A stretch of DNA of 64,000 nucleotides from Gemmatimonadota bacterium. Lineage in GTDB: Bacteria; Latescibacterota; UBA2968. Position 1 is the stretch's first letter; each line of letters opens with the position of its first letter. The position numbers and the translations under genes were made by a program. The notes beneath the pieces were generated by a model, which ran no database searches, had not been told where the DNA came from, and saw only the letters and a list, made by a program, of their open reading frames with translations. The stretch is taken from assembly GCA_009838845.1 (NCBI GenBank), contig VXRD01000003.1, positions 1 to 64,000 on the forward strand, given 5' to 3'. This document shows, piece by piece, positions 8,324-16,893 of this stretch.

Positions 8324-9139
8324 ATGTACACAGAGCACAATGTTCGTCAAACCATCGCCATCCTGGTCACTACAGCCCTCCTGCTCATCGCGATGGCTCC
8401 CACACTTGCCCACGCAGCCACATATCTACAAGGCACTGAGGTCAATACCAACACGTTGGTCCAAGATGCCTACGTTGCAGTCACCTATTACGACAGCAAA
8501 GGCAAACAGAAATTGGCGAAGGGATGGATTGATGCGATTGGCGATAGCACGTTTACCATTCGCAGCGGAGGCATTAGAAACAGAACGGTCATCGCCTACG
8601 ACAGCGTTATCGCCGTGATTATGAGCGATGAATCAACCGTCCCTGTAAAGCAGATGAATGACGTGAATCGGTTTATTAGAGAAAACAATAAAGAAGAAAT
8701 TTTGAAACAGCCCGATAAAAAAAATAGCAATAAATGGTCGGCTGGCTTTTTTGGCGGTGTTCTTTTAGGAGCAACGGGAGGGCTTATTGGATTCACAGTT
8801 GCAGAAGACTGCCCAGAAGATGGAGATTTTTGTGGTCCGGGTTTTGCTGCTGTTTCCTTGGGCTATATAGGTTACGTAATCGGCGTGCCTATAGGTGTGA
8901 GCATAGTGTCATCTGATCCCATACCGCCAATGTTAGGTAGTGGAATGGGAGTCGTAGCAGGCTGGTCAATGACTACTACGCTCTCCGATAAGCTCTGGCC
9001 CTCGGTGCTGATCTGTCCATTAATTGGAGCGGTGATGATGTCCGAGTTGTCAGATGCCTTTAAAGTTCGCCGTTTTTCTGTGGGACTGGCACCTAATTCG
9101 GATGGAAGATTATCAGCGATTGCTACGTTTCGGTTTTAG
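8324..9139 (+). CDS. exported protein with one small beta-domain and a glycine-zipper C terminus
   Basis: The protein is 271 residues and starts at ATG 8324 after AGGAG. It has a signal peptide ending PTLAHA, one copy of the repeated beta-domain (residues 32-115), then Gly-rich hydrophobic segments with GxxxG patterns (residues 130-245, for example FFGGVLLGATGGLIG) and the end RRFSVGLAPNSDGRLSAIAT plus FRF. It is the closest paralogue of the gene at 1679, sharing about 95 percent identity over 154 bases. Two cysteines (CPEDGDFC) could form a disulfide in the periplasm. The function is unknown. Confidence 0.75.
   Translation: MYTEHNVRQTIAILVTTALLLIAMAPTLAHAATYLQGTEVNTNTLVQDAYVAVTYYDSKGKQKLAKGWIDAIGDSTFTIRSGGIRNRTVIAYDSVIAVIMSDESTVPVKQMNDVNRFIRENNKEEILKQPDKKNSNKWSAGFFGGVLLGATGGLIGFTVAEDCPEDGDFCGPGFAAVSLGYIGYVIGVPIGVSIVSSDPIPPMLGSGMGVVAGWSMTTTLSDKLWPSVLICPLIGAVMMSELSDAFKVRRFSVGLAPNSDGRLSAIATFRF
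8521..8674 (+). repeat. 154-bp coding block nearly identical to 1879-2032
   Basis: Partner of the block at 1879-2032, with 8 differences in 154 ungapped positions by hand count. See that entry for the interpretation as duplication or gene conversion. Confidence 0.85.
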
Positions 9140-9378
9140 ATAGCTGTCGTTCAGATGTAAATCAGCGGGTCTATGCCGTCAATGCCATCTCTGTCTATGA
9201 CGGATTGCTGAACATCCGCAAGATTATTTCCCGTATTGCCGGATTCATTAAAATAAATTAGATACATTGGAGTCTCACGTTTCACATACGCTGTTTTGCT
9301 TGTTCGATTACTTGTTCGGTAGCTTGTTCGGTTTCCTTCCTGAGCGACTGCAAGAACCTGAATCGTTACTAATTTTTT
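9140..9378. other. intergenic region with a short gene-end remnant
   Basis: No complete gene is seen. On the minus strand about 9282-9365 reads as an open stretch ending in EQVIEQAKQRM and a stop, without a start codon. Its plus-strand DNA (TCTCACG..TTCACATACGCTGTTTTGC) loosely resembles the 3' end of the DUF2442 gene (around 7760-7790). It may be another relic of that kind of module; the evidence is weak. Confidence 0.3.
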
Positions 9379-10146
9379 TTAGTTCCCAGAATCCAACACC
9401 CGGAATCCATACCGCTGAAAGACCGTAGCCGCTGTGTCTGATTGAAAAAAGTGCATGGCGGCTTCGACTGTTGGTGTGCGTCGTCCTTTTACGATGGCGA
9501 TTGGATAGACAATGGGTGTGTGCAATAGGGAGTCGGGAAGTGTGGCAATGACTGCGACGCCATCGCTGATTGTCGCATCTGTGGCATAGACAATGCCGGC
9601 GGCACATTCTCCGCGGGCGACCAGTGTGAGTGCGCCGCGTACGTCCATTGTCGGGGCGATGCGGTTTTTGAGCAATGTCCACCAGCCCAATTTTTTCAGG
9701 GCTTCTACAGTGTAGATACCCGCAGGCACGTGAGATGGGTCGCCCAGGGCTAATTGTCCATCGAATGCGCTGGGGAAGTCAAAGTCTGCGTGGGGTTCGA
9801 CAGAGAATTTTTCATTTTTGGGGGAGATAATTACGAGGGCGTTGCCCAGTAGATCGATTCGGGTATCGGGTTCGATCAATTTTTCCGTTGCCAAAAAATC
9901 CATCCATTTTACATTAGCTGAAAAATATATATCCGCAGGCGCTCCCTGGGCTATCTGTTTGGCGAGGATCGAAGAGCTGGCAAAAGACATTCGCAACGAT
10001 ATGCCCTGTTTTTCTGCGGTTTTGGAGAGGTCTTGCAGTGCGCTTGTCAGGCTGGCTGCAGCATATACGGTGACGGGTTCGGCAAGGGTGATTCCGCGCG
10101 TTGAGAAACAGGTTGCGATGAAGATGTAGATGAATAGTTTTTTCAT
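9379..10146 (-). CDS. modA: molybdate ABC transporter substrate-binding protein
   Basis: The protein is 255 residues with a signal peptide (MKKLFIYIFIATCFS...), then the family's opening VTVYAAASLTSALQDL, the SSILAKQIAQGAPADIYFSA segment and VPAGIYTVEALKKLGWW. ModA binds molybdate or tungstate in the periplasm and passes it to ModBC. No modB or modC gene is in the window, so the permease must be elsewhere or this is an orphan binding protein. The gene is divergent from the SGNH hydrolase with only 17 bases between start codons, so its promoter would have to lie inside the neighbour. Confidence 0.9.
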   Translation of the reverse strand: MKKLFIYIFIATCFSTRGITLAEPVTVYAAASLTSALQDLSKTAEKQGISLRMSFASSSILAKQIAQGAPADIYFSANVKWMDFLATEKLIEPDTRIDLLGNALVIISPKNEKFSVEPHADFDFPSAFDGQLALGDPSHVPAGIYTVEALKKLGWWTLLKNRIAPTMDVRGALTLVARGECAAGIVYATDATISDGVAVIATLPDSLLHTPIVYPIAIVKGRRTPTVEAAMHFFQSDTAATVFQRYGFRVLDSGN

Positions 10147-10163
10147 GGGATAAGGAGAATAGT

Positions 10164-10811
10164 ATGTCCGATTTTTGGGTTCAAGATAGCGAGACGATGT
10201 TGTTGATTGGCGATAGTATTACGGATTGTGGTCGGCGTGCGGCTGAGGCACCGCTGGGCAGTGGATATGTGCGGGCGTTTACTGAGATTGTGACGGCACA
10301 GTTTCCCGAGCGAAAGATCGCGTATATCAATAAGGGTATTGGCGGTAATCGCGTGACGCATTTGCACGAGCGCTGGCGAGAAGACGTGATTGATCACGCG
10401 CCGGATAAGTTGTCGATTAAGATCGGGATCAACGATTTGCACAGCGTTTTGCGACAGGCGGAGGATGCGGTTCCGCCCGCGCGATTTGAAGAATTGTACG
10501 ATGCTATTCTGGATACGACACAACGGGAGATTGGGTGTCCAATTGTGCTGATTACACCTTTTTATATTTCGACAGATACATCCGGGGAGACGTTCCAGAG
10601 CGAGGTTATGGCGTTGATTCCGGAGTATATCGACATTGTGGAGAAGATGAGCGAGAAGTACGGGACAAAGCTGTTGCGGTTGCACGATCTTTTCCAGACG
10701 CATTTGAAATATAGAGATTCAGAGACTTTCTGTCCAGAGCCTGTGCATCCCAATCGGACAGGACATTTTATCATTGCGGATGCGTTGTTTAAGATGCTTT
10801 GTGAAGGGTGA
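10164..10811 (+). CDS. SGNH/GDSL-family hydrolase
   Basis: The protein is 215 residues. Block I is LLIGDSITDCG with the nucleophile Ser18; the Gly of block II is in NKGIGGNRV, the Asn of block III in KIGINDLH, and the catalytic Asp/His pair in HPNRTGH. It has no signal peptide, so it acts in the cytoplasm, probably as an esterase or acyl-ester hydrolase on sugar or other carbohydrate esters (family knowledge; the substrate is unknown). ATG 10164 follows AAGGAG. It is 47 bases upstream of a Gfo/Idh/MocA gene and may be co-transcribed with it. Confidence 0.85.
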   Translation: MSDFWVQDSETMLLIGDSITDCGRRAAEAPLGSGYVRAFTEIVTAQFPERKIAYINKGIGGNRVTHLHERWREDVIDHAPDKLSIKIGINDLHSVLRQAEDAVPPARFEELYDAILDTTQREIGCPIVLITPFYISTDTSGETFQSEVMALIPEYIDIVEKMSEKYGTKLLRLHDLFQTHLKYRDSETFCPEPVHPNRTGHFIIADALFKMLCEG

Positions 10812-10857
10812 GACTGGGGGCATACCATGTCGGCTTTCTTCAATTGGAGGCATATCA

Positions 10858-11943
10858 ATGGACAAGCTCAAAATTGCACATATCGGCACGGGGAATCGAG
10901 GGGCAAATGTGTATCTTCCGCTCATTGCTAAATTGAAGGACGATCTTGAACTGGTCGCTGTTTGCGATGTAAGCGAAGATTCTGTCAAGGCGCAGGGCGC
11001 AAAGTATAGCGTTGCTGCATACACAGATACTGCTGAGATGCTGGAAAAAGAGAAGCCAGATATTTGCTCCATCGTTATTACCCCGAGCAATAATCATATC
11101 CCGGGGCTGTTGTGCTCTGAACATGGCGTGAGTTACTGCACTGAGACGCCGATCGACACAGACCTCGGCTGGGCGGATGAGATGATTGAGTCCGCAAAGC
11201 AGCACGGGACGAAGATTGAGGTCAATGAAAACTATTATCGCGTGCCATCGGAACGGATTAAACGTGAGATGATTCTGGCGGGTGTATTCGGCAAGATCAA
11301 TGTTGCCTACAACGAGTTTCGCGGACACGGGTATCACGGGGTCGGCTTGATTCGCAGTTACGTCGGTTTTGATAACGAACCCCTGCGCGTGTTCGGTTTG
11401 CGAAAGAGCTTCGCAGTGCAGGAGCATGTCTGGCGGCAAGGTCAGCCGACACGCGACTCAGAGGATTGGCAGCAAGGCGTTATCGAATTTGTCGATGGCG
11501 CGGTCGGGGTATTCCATTTCAGCAGTTTGTCTTACGGTTCGCCGCTTCGGGGTTTTAATGGCACGAAGTTCTACGCCGAGCGTGGGATGTGCTTCCGCGA
11601 TGAAGCGGTCATTCTAAACGATACCGCCGATGAGCAACGCAAAATCACGATTGCCCGCAAAACCAACGATGTCAATGGATTTGAGACCCTCGCCGCTCTC
11701 GTGGCGGATACAACGCCGGAGGTGGTGTGGGAAAATCCGTTGCAAAATTATCCGCTCAGTGATGGCGAAATTACCGTCGCATCAGAATTGATGAGTATCG
11801 CAAATGCCGTTCGCAACGATACCGAGCCAGAATATGGGGCTTATAATGGTCGCAAGGACCGGGAGATTGACGTGGCGATGGCGAGATCGTGGGCAAACGA
11901 TGGTGAACCTGTGACGTTCCCATTCGAATACGAGAGGCGATGA
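10858..11943 (+). CDS. Gfo/Idh/MocA-family oxidoreductase
   Basis: The protein is 361 residues from ATG 10858 with TTGGAGG upstream; the longer frame from 10774 is not needed. The N-terminal Rossmann fold has KIAHIGTGNRGANV and then LVAVCDV. The family's EKP motif is replaced by CTETPID (residues about 93-99), so the usual lysine is not present at that place. The family oxidises or reduces sugars and sugar-like substrates with NAD(P). The neighbours (SGNH hydrolase, sulfatase, isomerases) suggest carbohydrate breakdown. The substrate is unknown. Confidence 0.8.
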   Translation: MDKLKIAHIGTGNRGANVYLPLIAKLKDDLELVAVCDVSEDSVKAQGAKYSVAAYTDTAEMLEKEKPDICSIVITPSNNHIPGLLCSEHGVSYCTETPIDTDLGWADEMIESAKQHGTKIEVNENYYRVPSERIKREMILAGVFGKINVAYNEFRGHGYHGVGLIRSYVGFDNEPLRVFGLRKSFAVQEHVWRQGQPTRDSEDWQQGVIEFVDGAVGVFHFSSLSYGSPLRGFNGTKFYAERGMCFRDEAVILNDTADEQRKITIARKTNDVNGFETLAALVADTTPEVVWENPLQNYPLSDGEITVASELMSIANAVRNDTEPEYGAYNGRKDREIDVAMARSWANDGEPVTFPFEYERR

Positions 11944-11950
11944 AGTCAGC

Positions 11951-13255
11951 TTACGTCTTTAACCTTTTCAGCCGTTCTGCTGCTTCGCTCAGGCTGTCGA
12001 GGGTGCGGCAGAAGGCAAAGCGCAAGTATCGGTCGCCTTCACTGCCCGTTGCGTAGAAGTTGTCGCCGGGTACGGGGGTGACACCGATTTCCCGGGTCAT
12101 GTACATGGCAGCGTCGGTTGCGTTCATGTCGCATAAGGTGGGGACGGAGCGGTAATCGGCAAAGAGGTAGTAGGAGCCGTCGGGGGGGGTGATTTTGAAT
12201 CCGGTGGATTGGAGTGCGTTGAGGAGCAGGTTGCGTTTTTGTAAGAATGGTTTGTGCATATTTTTGAAGATGGCGTCGGGCAATTGCAACAGGTGCTCGG
12301 CGCCTTTTTGCAATGGGGTGGGAGCCTGGACGACGAGGGTGTCGTGAACCGCGCGAATCCTCGGGGTGTGTTGTTCGGGCGATATGACCCAGCCGACGCG
12401 CCAGCCGCTGGCGTTGGCGGTTTTGGTGATGGCGTTGATGACAATGGTGCGCCCGGCCATGCCGGCGAGTGTTGCAGGGCAGATGTGGACGCTATCGCCG
12501 TAGAGGATGTGTTCGTAGATTTCGTCGGTGATTAAAAATAGGTCGTGTTTGGAGCAGAGGTCTGCAATGAAGGCGAGTTCTGTTTCGGAGAATACTTTGC
12601 CCGTGGGGTTGTGTGGCGTGTTGAGGATGAGTGCGCGCGCGCGTTTTGCCGCGGCGATCCATTCGTCTTTGTCGAGCACCCAGCCATCGCTTTTTTCGCG
12701 CAGGGTGACATATTCGCAGCGCAGCCCGAACAGGCTGGCCTGGTTGGGATACATTTCGTGAAAGGGTTGTAAGACGATGACGCTGTCGCCGGGATTGCAC
12801 AGGGCGCGAAGTGTTGAGGAGAGGCCTTCGGTTGCGCCTGCGGTGACGGTGATTTGCGTTTCGGGGTTGGGACGAAAGGCGTAGAATCGCCGGGTGTAGT
12901 CTGCGATGGCTTCCCGCAGTTCAGGCAATCCGTAGGGAAAGGAGTACTGGTTGTAGCGGTCGTGCTGGGGTTGGAGGATGGCGCAGAGGTCTTTGAGGGA
13001 ATGGTTGAGGTGGTCGTTGCCCGCGTTGCGCACGAGGAGGTCGCAGAGGGTGAGCGCGTGCAATTGCTCGGCACCTTCATCTGAGCCACCCAGTATGGCG
13101 GCGATGCCCGCCCAGGCGAGGTCGTAGAGTACGGGTTCGTCTGTGATCCCCTGAGAGAGGTTCAAGGCATTGTGTTCAAGGGATAGACGGGTCATGCGCC
13201 GGATGACGGATTCTTGTGGGGAAGAATCTCTTATCCCAGCAATTTCTGTTCCCAT
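11951..13255 (-). CDS. class I/II pyridoxal-phosphate aminotransferase
   Basis: The protein is 434 residues. Fold type I features include TVTAGATEGLSSTLRALCNP (cofactor phosphate loop), LNTPHNPTGKVF, ITDEIYEHILYG and the Schiff-base lysine in NAITKTANASGWRVGW, with the substrate Arg in RYLRFAF. It resembles kynurenine or methionine aminotransferase-type enzymes. It lies 25 bases inside the end of the sulfatase gene, so the two are translated from one message. An extra region of about 40 residues (GGSDEGAEQLHALTLC and after) precedes the usual YSFPYGLPELREAIA motif. Confidence 0.85.
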   Translation of the reverse strand: MGTEIAGIRDSSPQESVIRRMTRLSLEHNALNLSQGITDEPVLYDLAWAGIAAILGGSDEGAEQLHALTLCDLLVRNAGNDHLNHSLKDLCAILQPQHDRYNQYSFPYGLPELREAIADYTRRFYAFRPNPETQITVTAGATEGLSSTLRALCNPGDSVIVLQPFHEMYPNQASLFGLRCEYVTLREKSDGWVLDKDEWIAAAKRARALILNTPHNPTGKVFSETELAFIADLCSKHDLFLITDEIYEHILYGDSVHICPATLAGMAGRTIVINAITKTANASGWRVGWVISPEQHTPRIRAVHDTLVVQAPTPLQKGAEHLLQLPDAIFKNMHKPFLQKRNLLLNALQSTGFKITPPDGSYYLFADYRSVPTLCDMNATDAAMYMTREIGVTPVPGDNFYATGSEGDRYLRFAFCRTLDSLSEAAERLKRLKT

Positions 13256-14592
13256 GTTTTTATGTATTCTTCGGGCGATAGTTGACTGTCCGGCGCGCTT
13301 CGATGTTTGTCGTACATGTCTTCTGCTTGTGCTGCGATGACCTCTGGATCTTCGGGGATTTCGCCCTGGTCGCCGTATGTTTCGATCCAGTTGTCGAGGC
13401 GCGAGCGCAGGTCGTTGAGCGCGTTTTGATGGTCTGGCGATTCTGCGAGGTTTTCGACTTCGTGGGGGTCGGCTTGCAGGTCGTAGAGTTCTTCGTAAGG
13501 GCGATAGGGTGCGAGGAATTTTGCCTGTGCTTCGGTGAGTTTGTCTTCTTTGCCAAGTAGGGGAAGGAGTGTCCAGAGGGGGTATTGCTGGTATTTGTAG
13601 CGGTTGAATTGCATGTAGGGGCGGTCGGGATGATAGTTGCGTATGTATTTGTAGTTTTTTGTGCGTACGCAGCGGATGCGATCTACTGTGCCGTCACATC
13701 GGTCGCGTGCTGAGTAGATTTCGCTGCGGGATTTTGCATCGGGACCGAGGAAGATGTTGCCTTCCATTTCCGGGGGGACTTCTAAACCCGCGAGCGAGAG
13801 CGCGGTGGGTGCAAGGTCTATGCCGCTGACGAGTTCGTCGCTTACGACGCCTGCGTCGATGTGCCCGGGCCAGCGCACAATGCAGGGTATGCGAATGCCA
13901 CCGTCGTACAGGAATTGTTTGTCGCGGATATGCGCGCGTCCGTGATCGGCGATGAGGAAGACGATGGTGTTGTCGGCTACGCCTTCGTCTTCGAGGCGCT
14001 GGAGCACCTGGCCGACTTTGTGGTCGAAGACCTGGACGCTTTCGAGATACATGGCCCAGTCTTTTCTGATGAGGGGATGATCGGGATAATAAGGCGGAAT
14101 TTCTACGGCGTCGGGATCAACGGGGTTTTGCGGGTCGGGTGTGAAGTTGCGATGGGTGTCGGTGATGTTGTTCTGGGCGTAAAAGGGCTGGCCCTCTGCG
14201 CGTTGGGTCCAGTCTATGCCATCAAAGACGCCATTCCGCTGGAAGTTGAAGTCGGTTTTACCGGATTTATCAAAGGGCGGTCCCGGGCTGTTGCAGGTGT
14301 AATATCCCGCATCGCGGAAATAGTCGGTGATGAGGCGAATGTGTTCGGGCAATGGGGTGTCGCGCTTGCTGCGGTGATTGTGCGCGCCAAAGCTGGTTTG
14401 ATATCGACCAGTGATGATGGCCGATCTGCTCGGAGAACACACCGGGCAGGTGACAAATGCATTTGTAAATAGCGTGCCTTCCGATGCGAGTTTGTCGATG
14501 TTGGGCGTTTGCACTGCTGGTGTGCCATAGCAGGCGAGGTCGGGATAGAGGTCTTCGCCATAGATCCAGAGGATGTTGGGTTTAATGGGCAT
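13231..14592 (-). CDS. type I sulfatase
   Basis: The protein is 453 residues. The formylglycine motif CSPSR is at residues 52-56 and needs a modifying enzyme not seen in this window. Metal-site elements are ILWIYGEDLY (N terminus) and LIADHGRAH. The C terminus has ELYDLQADPHEVENLA, typical for the family. There is no clear signal peptide, so a cytoplasmic location is possible. The substrate is unknown; the overall form resembles enzymes acting on sulfated glycans. It overlaps the aminotransferase downstream and has a GTAGGGGC-type repeat just upstream. Confidence 0.85.
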   Translation of the reverse strand: MPIKPNILWIYGEDLYPDLACYGTPAVQTPNIDKLASEGTLFTNAFVTCPVCSPSRSAIITGRYQTSFGAHNHRSKRDTPLPEHIRLITDYFRDAGYYTCNSPGPPFDKSGKTDFNFQRNGVFDGIDWTQRAEGQPFYAQNNITDTHRNFTPDPQNPVDPDAVEIPPYYPDHPLIRKDWAMYLESVQVFDHKVGQVLQRLEDEGVADNTIVFLIADHGRAHIRDKQFLYDGGIRIPCIVRWPGHIDAGVVSDELVSGIDLAPTALSLAGLEVPPEMEGNIFLGPDAKSRSEIYSARDRCDGTVDRIRCVRTKNYKYIRNYHPDRPYMQFNRYKYQQYPLWTLLPLLGKEDKLTEAQAKFLAPYRPYEELYDLQADPHEVENLAESPDHQNALNDLRSRLDNWIETYGDQGEIPEDPEVIAAQAEDMYDKHRSAPDSQLSPEEYIKTWEQKLLG

Positions 14593-14612
14593 GGTAAAAA
14601 ATCCATTCGTTT

Positions 14613-14637
14613 GTAGGGGCAGGTCTTGTGCCTGCCC
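14613..14637. repeat. GTAGGGGC-type palindromic repeat, copy 1
   Basis: TGTAGG leads into GGGCAGG, a 7-base loop and CCTGCCC (14617-14637). Two more copies with the same leader and a different stem are at 21703-21729 and 62933-62960. The leader is constant and the stem bases covary, as in REP-like elements. Confidence 0.75.
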
Positions 14638-14650
14638 GTTGGATGGTTGG

Positions 14651-14719
14651 TCTGATTCGCTGATGAACTGGTCTGGGAAACGACCAGTTGTACCCCGTTC
14701 TGTCTATTCGTCTTTATCG
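14651..14719. repeat. octamer-array element E1 (short form)
   Basis: One arm GATTCGCTGAT, a perfect 8-base hairpin AACTGGTC/GACCAGTT (14666-14689), and an opposite arm TGTCTATTCGTCTTTAT. It abuts the stop codon of the sugar isomerase gene at 14714. On the other strand its core ACAGAACGGGGTACAACTGG resembles 15595-15613 in element E2. Confidence 0.6.
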
Positions 14720-15517
14720 CGCGCCGCACGCTTGCAAGGATGCCTGCATGTGTCCGCGAGTTTCCGCACCGATGATGCAACATTGTTCTAGGCTGTGTCC
14801 CTGTGCTTTTGTGCCGATGACTTCGAGATTGACGGGTCCGTCGTAACCGTTTTCGTGCAGGACGCGGATATAGCCGACGAGGTCGATGTCGCCGCGGCCA
14901 TTGGCCTGGTTTTCGGGGGCGCCGGGTCCGCGTTCGCGGCCTTTGCAGTCGCGGATGTGGACGTGTTTGACGCGCGAGACGACGGCTGCGATGGCTTCTA
15001 CTGGATTTTCGTTTGCGCGGTGGATGTGTGAGGGGTCCATGTCAATGCCAAAGGCGGGGGATGAGATGGCTTCCATCACGCGCAGGGTGGTTGGGGTGTT
15101 GTAGATGGCTGCGCCCACATGGGCTTTGACGCAGAGGGTTACGCCGTATTTTTCGGCTCTGTTGGCGAGGTTGCCGAGGGAGTCGATGCTTTGTTGGAAA
15201 GTTTCTTCGTCGTCTGATTTTCCACCCGGACCGCAATTGACGACGGGGATGCCGGCTTCGTTTGCAGCTTGAAATGCTTTTTCCATGGTGTCGGGATCTT
15301 GTCTGGGTTGTTCCATGGCGAGGAGTTCGAGGCCGTATTCACGTCCCAGGCGTCTGGCTTCCCGGGCTGTTTCGCGCCAGTTGTCGAGGACGAGGTGCTG
15401 GCTCATGCCGCTAATTGCCGCGACTTCTATGCCGTCGTATCCGGCCATGGCAGTGTACTTAAAAGCGGTTTCCATGTCCCATGCGCCAAAGAGAACAGAG
15501 TTGAGTCCGAGTTTCAT
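14714..15517 (-). CDS. sugar phosphate isomerase/epimerase-like TIM barrel
   Basis: The protein is 267 residues from ATG 15517, which has AGGAGG just upstream; the longer frame adds 8 residues without support. It has AP-endonuclease-2-like TIM-barrel features: MKLGLNSVLFG, GYDGIEVAAISG, LCVKAHVGAA, FGIDMDPSHIHRANENP, VKHVHIRDCKG and LEVIGT. The Glu, Asp and His residues in these segments bind a divalent metal in the family. It probably isomerises or epimerises a sugar or inositol derivative. The neighbouring sulfatase and dehydrogenase support a carbohydrate role. Confidence 0.8.
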   Translation of the reverse strand: MKLGLNSVLFGAWDMETAFKYTAMAGYDGIEVAAISGMSQHLVLDNWRETAREARRLGREYGLELLAMEQPRQDPDTMEKAFQAANEAGIPVVNCGPGGKSDDEETFQQSIDSLGNLANRAEKYGVTLCVKAHVGAAIYNTPTTLRVMEAISSPAFGIDMDPSHIHRANENPVEAIAAVVSRVKHVHIRDCKGRERGPGAPENQANGRGDIDLVGYIRVLHENGYDGPVNLEVIGTKAQGHSLEQCCIIGAETRGHMQASLQACGAR

Positions 15518-15546
15518 GTTTCCTCCTGTAAGGGGTTTCAAAATAC

Positions 15547-15640
15547 GCGAATCGACGAATCAACGAATCGACGAATCAACGAATCAACGAATCAACAGAA
15601 TAGTGTACAACTGGTTAGTGAACGGGTCTGGAGATTCTGT
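15547..15640. repeat. octamer-array element E2
   Basis: Six units of CGAATCAA or CGAATCGA in perfect 8-base register (about 15549-15596), then an inverted pair ACAGAAT (15595-15601) / ATTCTGT (15634-15640) around a 32-base centre. It lies between the dehydrogenase stop (15650) and the isomerase start (15517). Related elements are at 14651, 28732 and 58866. Confidence 0.75.
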
Positions 15641-15649
15641 AACTGATTA

Positions 15650-16702
15650 TTATGATTGCATCGCCGGTAAATCTGTGCGCGATCCTCGCACGTCTATCGC
15701 TTCTCTGGAGAGCCGTGCGTGGGGCGATTCGCCATTTAAGATTCGCTCGAAATCATCGCCGATTACTTCGGCGACTTGTAAGTTCGCATCTCGTGTGCGT
15801 CCGGCAATGTGGGGGGTGTGGACGACATTGACACGGTTTCGCAATAGATCGTCTGTAGGCACCGGCTCGTTGTCATATACGTCAAATGCACCGGCGAGTT
15901 CGTTGGTGATAATGCGCTCCCGCAATGCGTCCATATCGACGGCGTGTGCGCGCGTGGTTATGACGATCAGGCTGCCTTTGCGCAATCGATAAATGCGTTC
16001 CCGCGATAGGATTTTTCTGGCAGATGGTGTTGGTGGTATGGTGACGACGATTATCTCGCATTCATCTACGAGGGTGTCCATTTCCACGCCTTCTACGCCG
16101 AGTTCATCCAACCGCGATTTTGGAATAAATGGGTCGTAACCGAGGACGCGCGATCCGAGGGCGTTGCACCACATTGCCATCCTCCCGCCGATTTGTCCCA
16201 GTCCCATGACGCCGACGGTTTTGGTTCCCAATGTGCCGTTGACGAAATCTGGATTGTCGCAAAATTGCACGTATTCAAAATTCCACAGGCGTTCTCCCGA
16301 TGCCATGCGTTTGTGCCATTGCGGTATCATGCGCAGGGCGTTTAATGTCAGGGCGAGCGTGATTTCTGCGACAGATGCCGCCCATGCACGCGTGCCATCA
16401 ATGATGGGGATGTCGCGTTCAAACAGGCCATCGACTGGAAGAGAGCGATGGCCCCAATTATCCAGCACACCTCCCACGGCTTTTAATTCGGGTGCGCGTG
16501 CCAAACACGCTTCTGTTAGCTGTCCGCCGAATAGCGCGATGGCGGATATATGCGATAAATCCGTCAATTCCGAAAGTGGTATGCCGCGTTCTACCTGTAC
16601 TACGCGCACTTCATCTATTTCATTTAGCCGCGCCATCAGTGCCTCTGGCACAAACGGCCATGACCGTTCCAGGTTTTCCGTCCGAGCAAACAGAATCGCC
16701 AT
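15650..16702 (-). CDS. D-isomer-specific 2-hydroxyacid dehydrogenase
   Basis: The protein is 350 residues. The NAD-binding fold has TVGVMGLGQIGGRMAMW. The catalytic Arg is in ITTRAHAVD and the catalytic His in HTPHIAGRT. The usual catalytic Glu motif DVFExEP reads DVYDNEP, so an Asp stands where Glu is expected. The family reduces 2-keto acids or oxidises D-2-hydroxyacids with NAD(H), for example phosphoglycerate or glyoxylate. It starts at an ATG after AAAGGA. The substrate cannot be told. Element E2 lies just behind its stop codon. Confidence 0.85.
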   Translation of the reverse strand: MAILFARTENLERSWPFVPEALMARLNEIDEVRVVQVERGIPLSELTDLSHISAIALFGGQLTEACLARAPELKAVGGVLDNWGHRSLPVDGLFERDIPIIDGTRAWAASVAEITLALTLNALRMIPQWHKRMASGERLWNFEYVQFCDNPDFVNGTLGTKTVGVMGLGQIGGRMAMWCNALGSRVLGYDPFIPKSRLDELGVEGVEMDTLVDECEIIVVTIPPTPSARKILSRERIYRLRKGSLIVITTRAHAVDMDALRERIITNELAGAFDVYDNEPVPTDDLLRNRVNVVHTPHIAGRTRDANLQVAEVIGDDFERILNGESPHARLSREAIDVRGSRTDLPAMQS

Positions 16703-16893
16703 TATCCATCCTTTCTTAAAAATAACGTTCTTATTGTTCTTTTACATGAACGGCAAGATAATGCGTCTTGTCTGGACAAACAAGAACCAAAAAATGCGAA
16801 TGCATTGTGGGAAGGGAAGGTTTTGAGGGAAGGGGTAAGGTGAGACGGCAAACGGGTTCGCCCTGTGCTGGACGAACCCGCGGTTTTCATAGC

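Noticed and set aside
15547-15600. Possible CRISPR array made of short repeats
   Set aside because: The units are 8 bases with no spacers, and no cas gene is near. It is a tandem array, not CRISPR.
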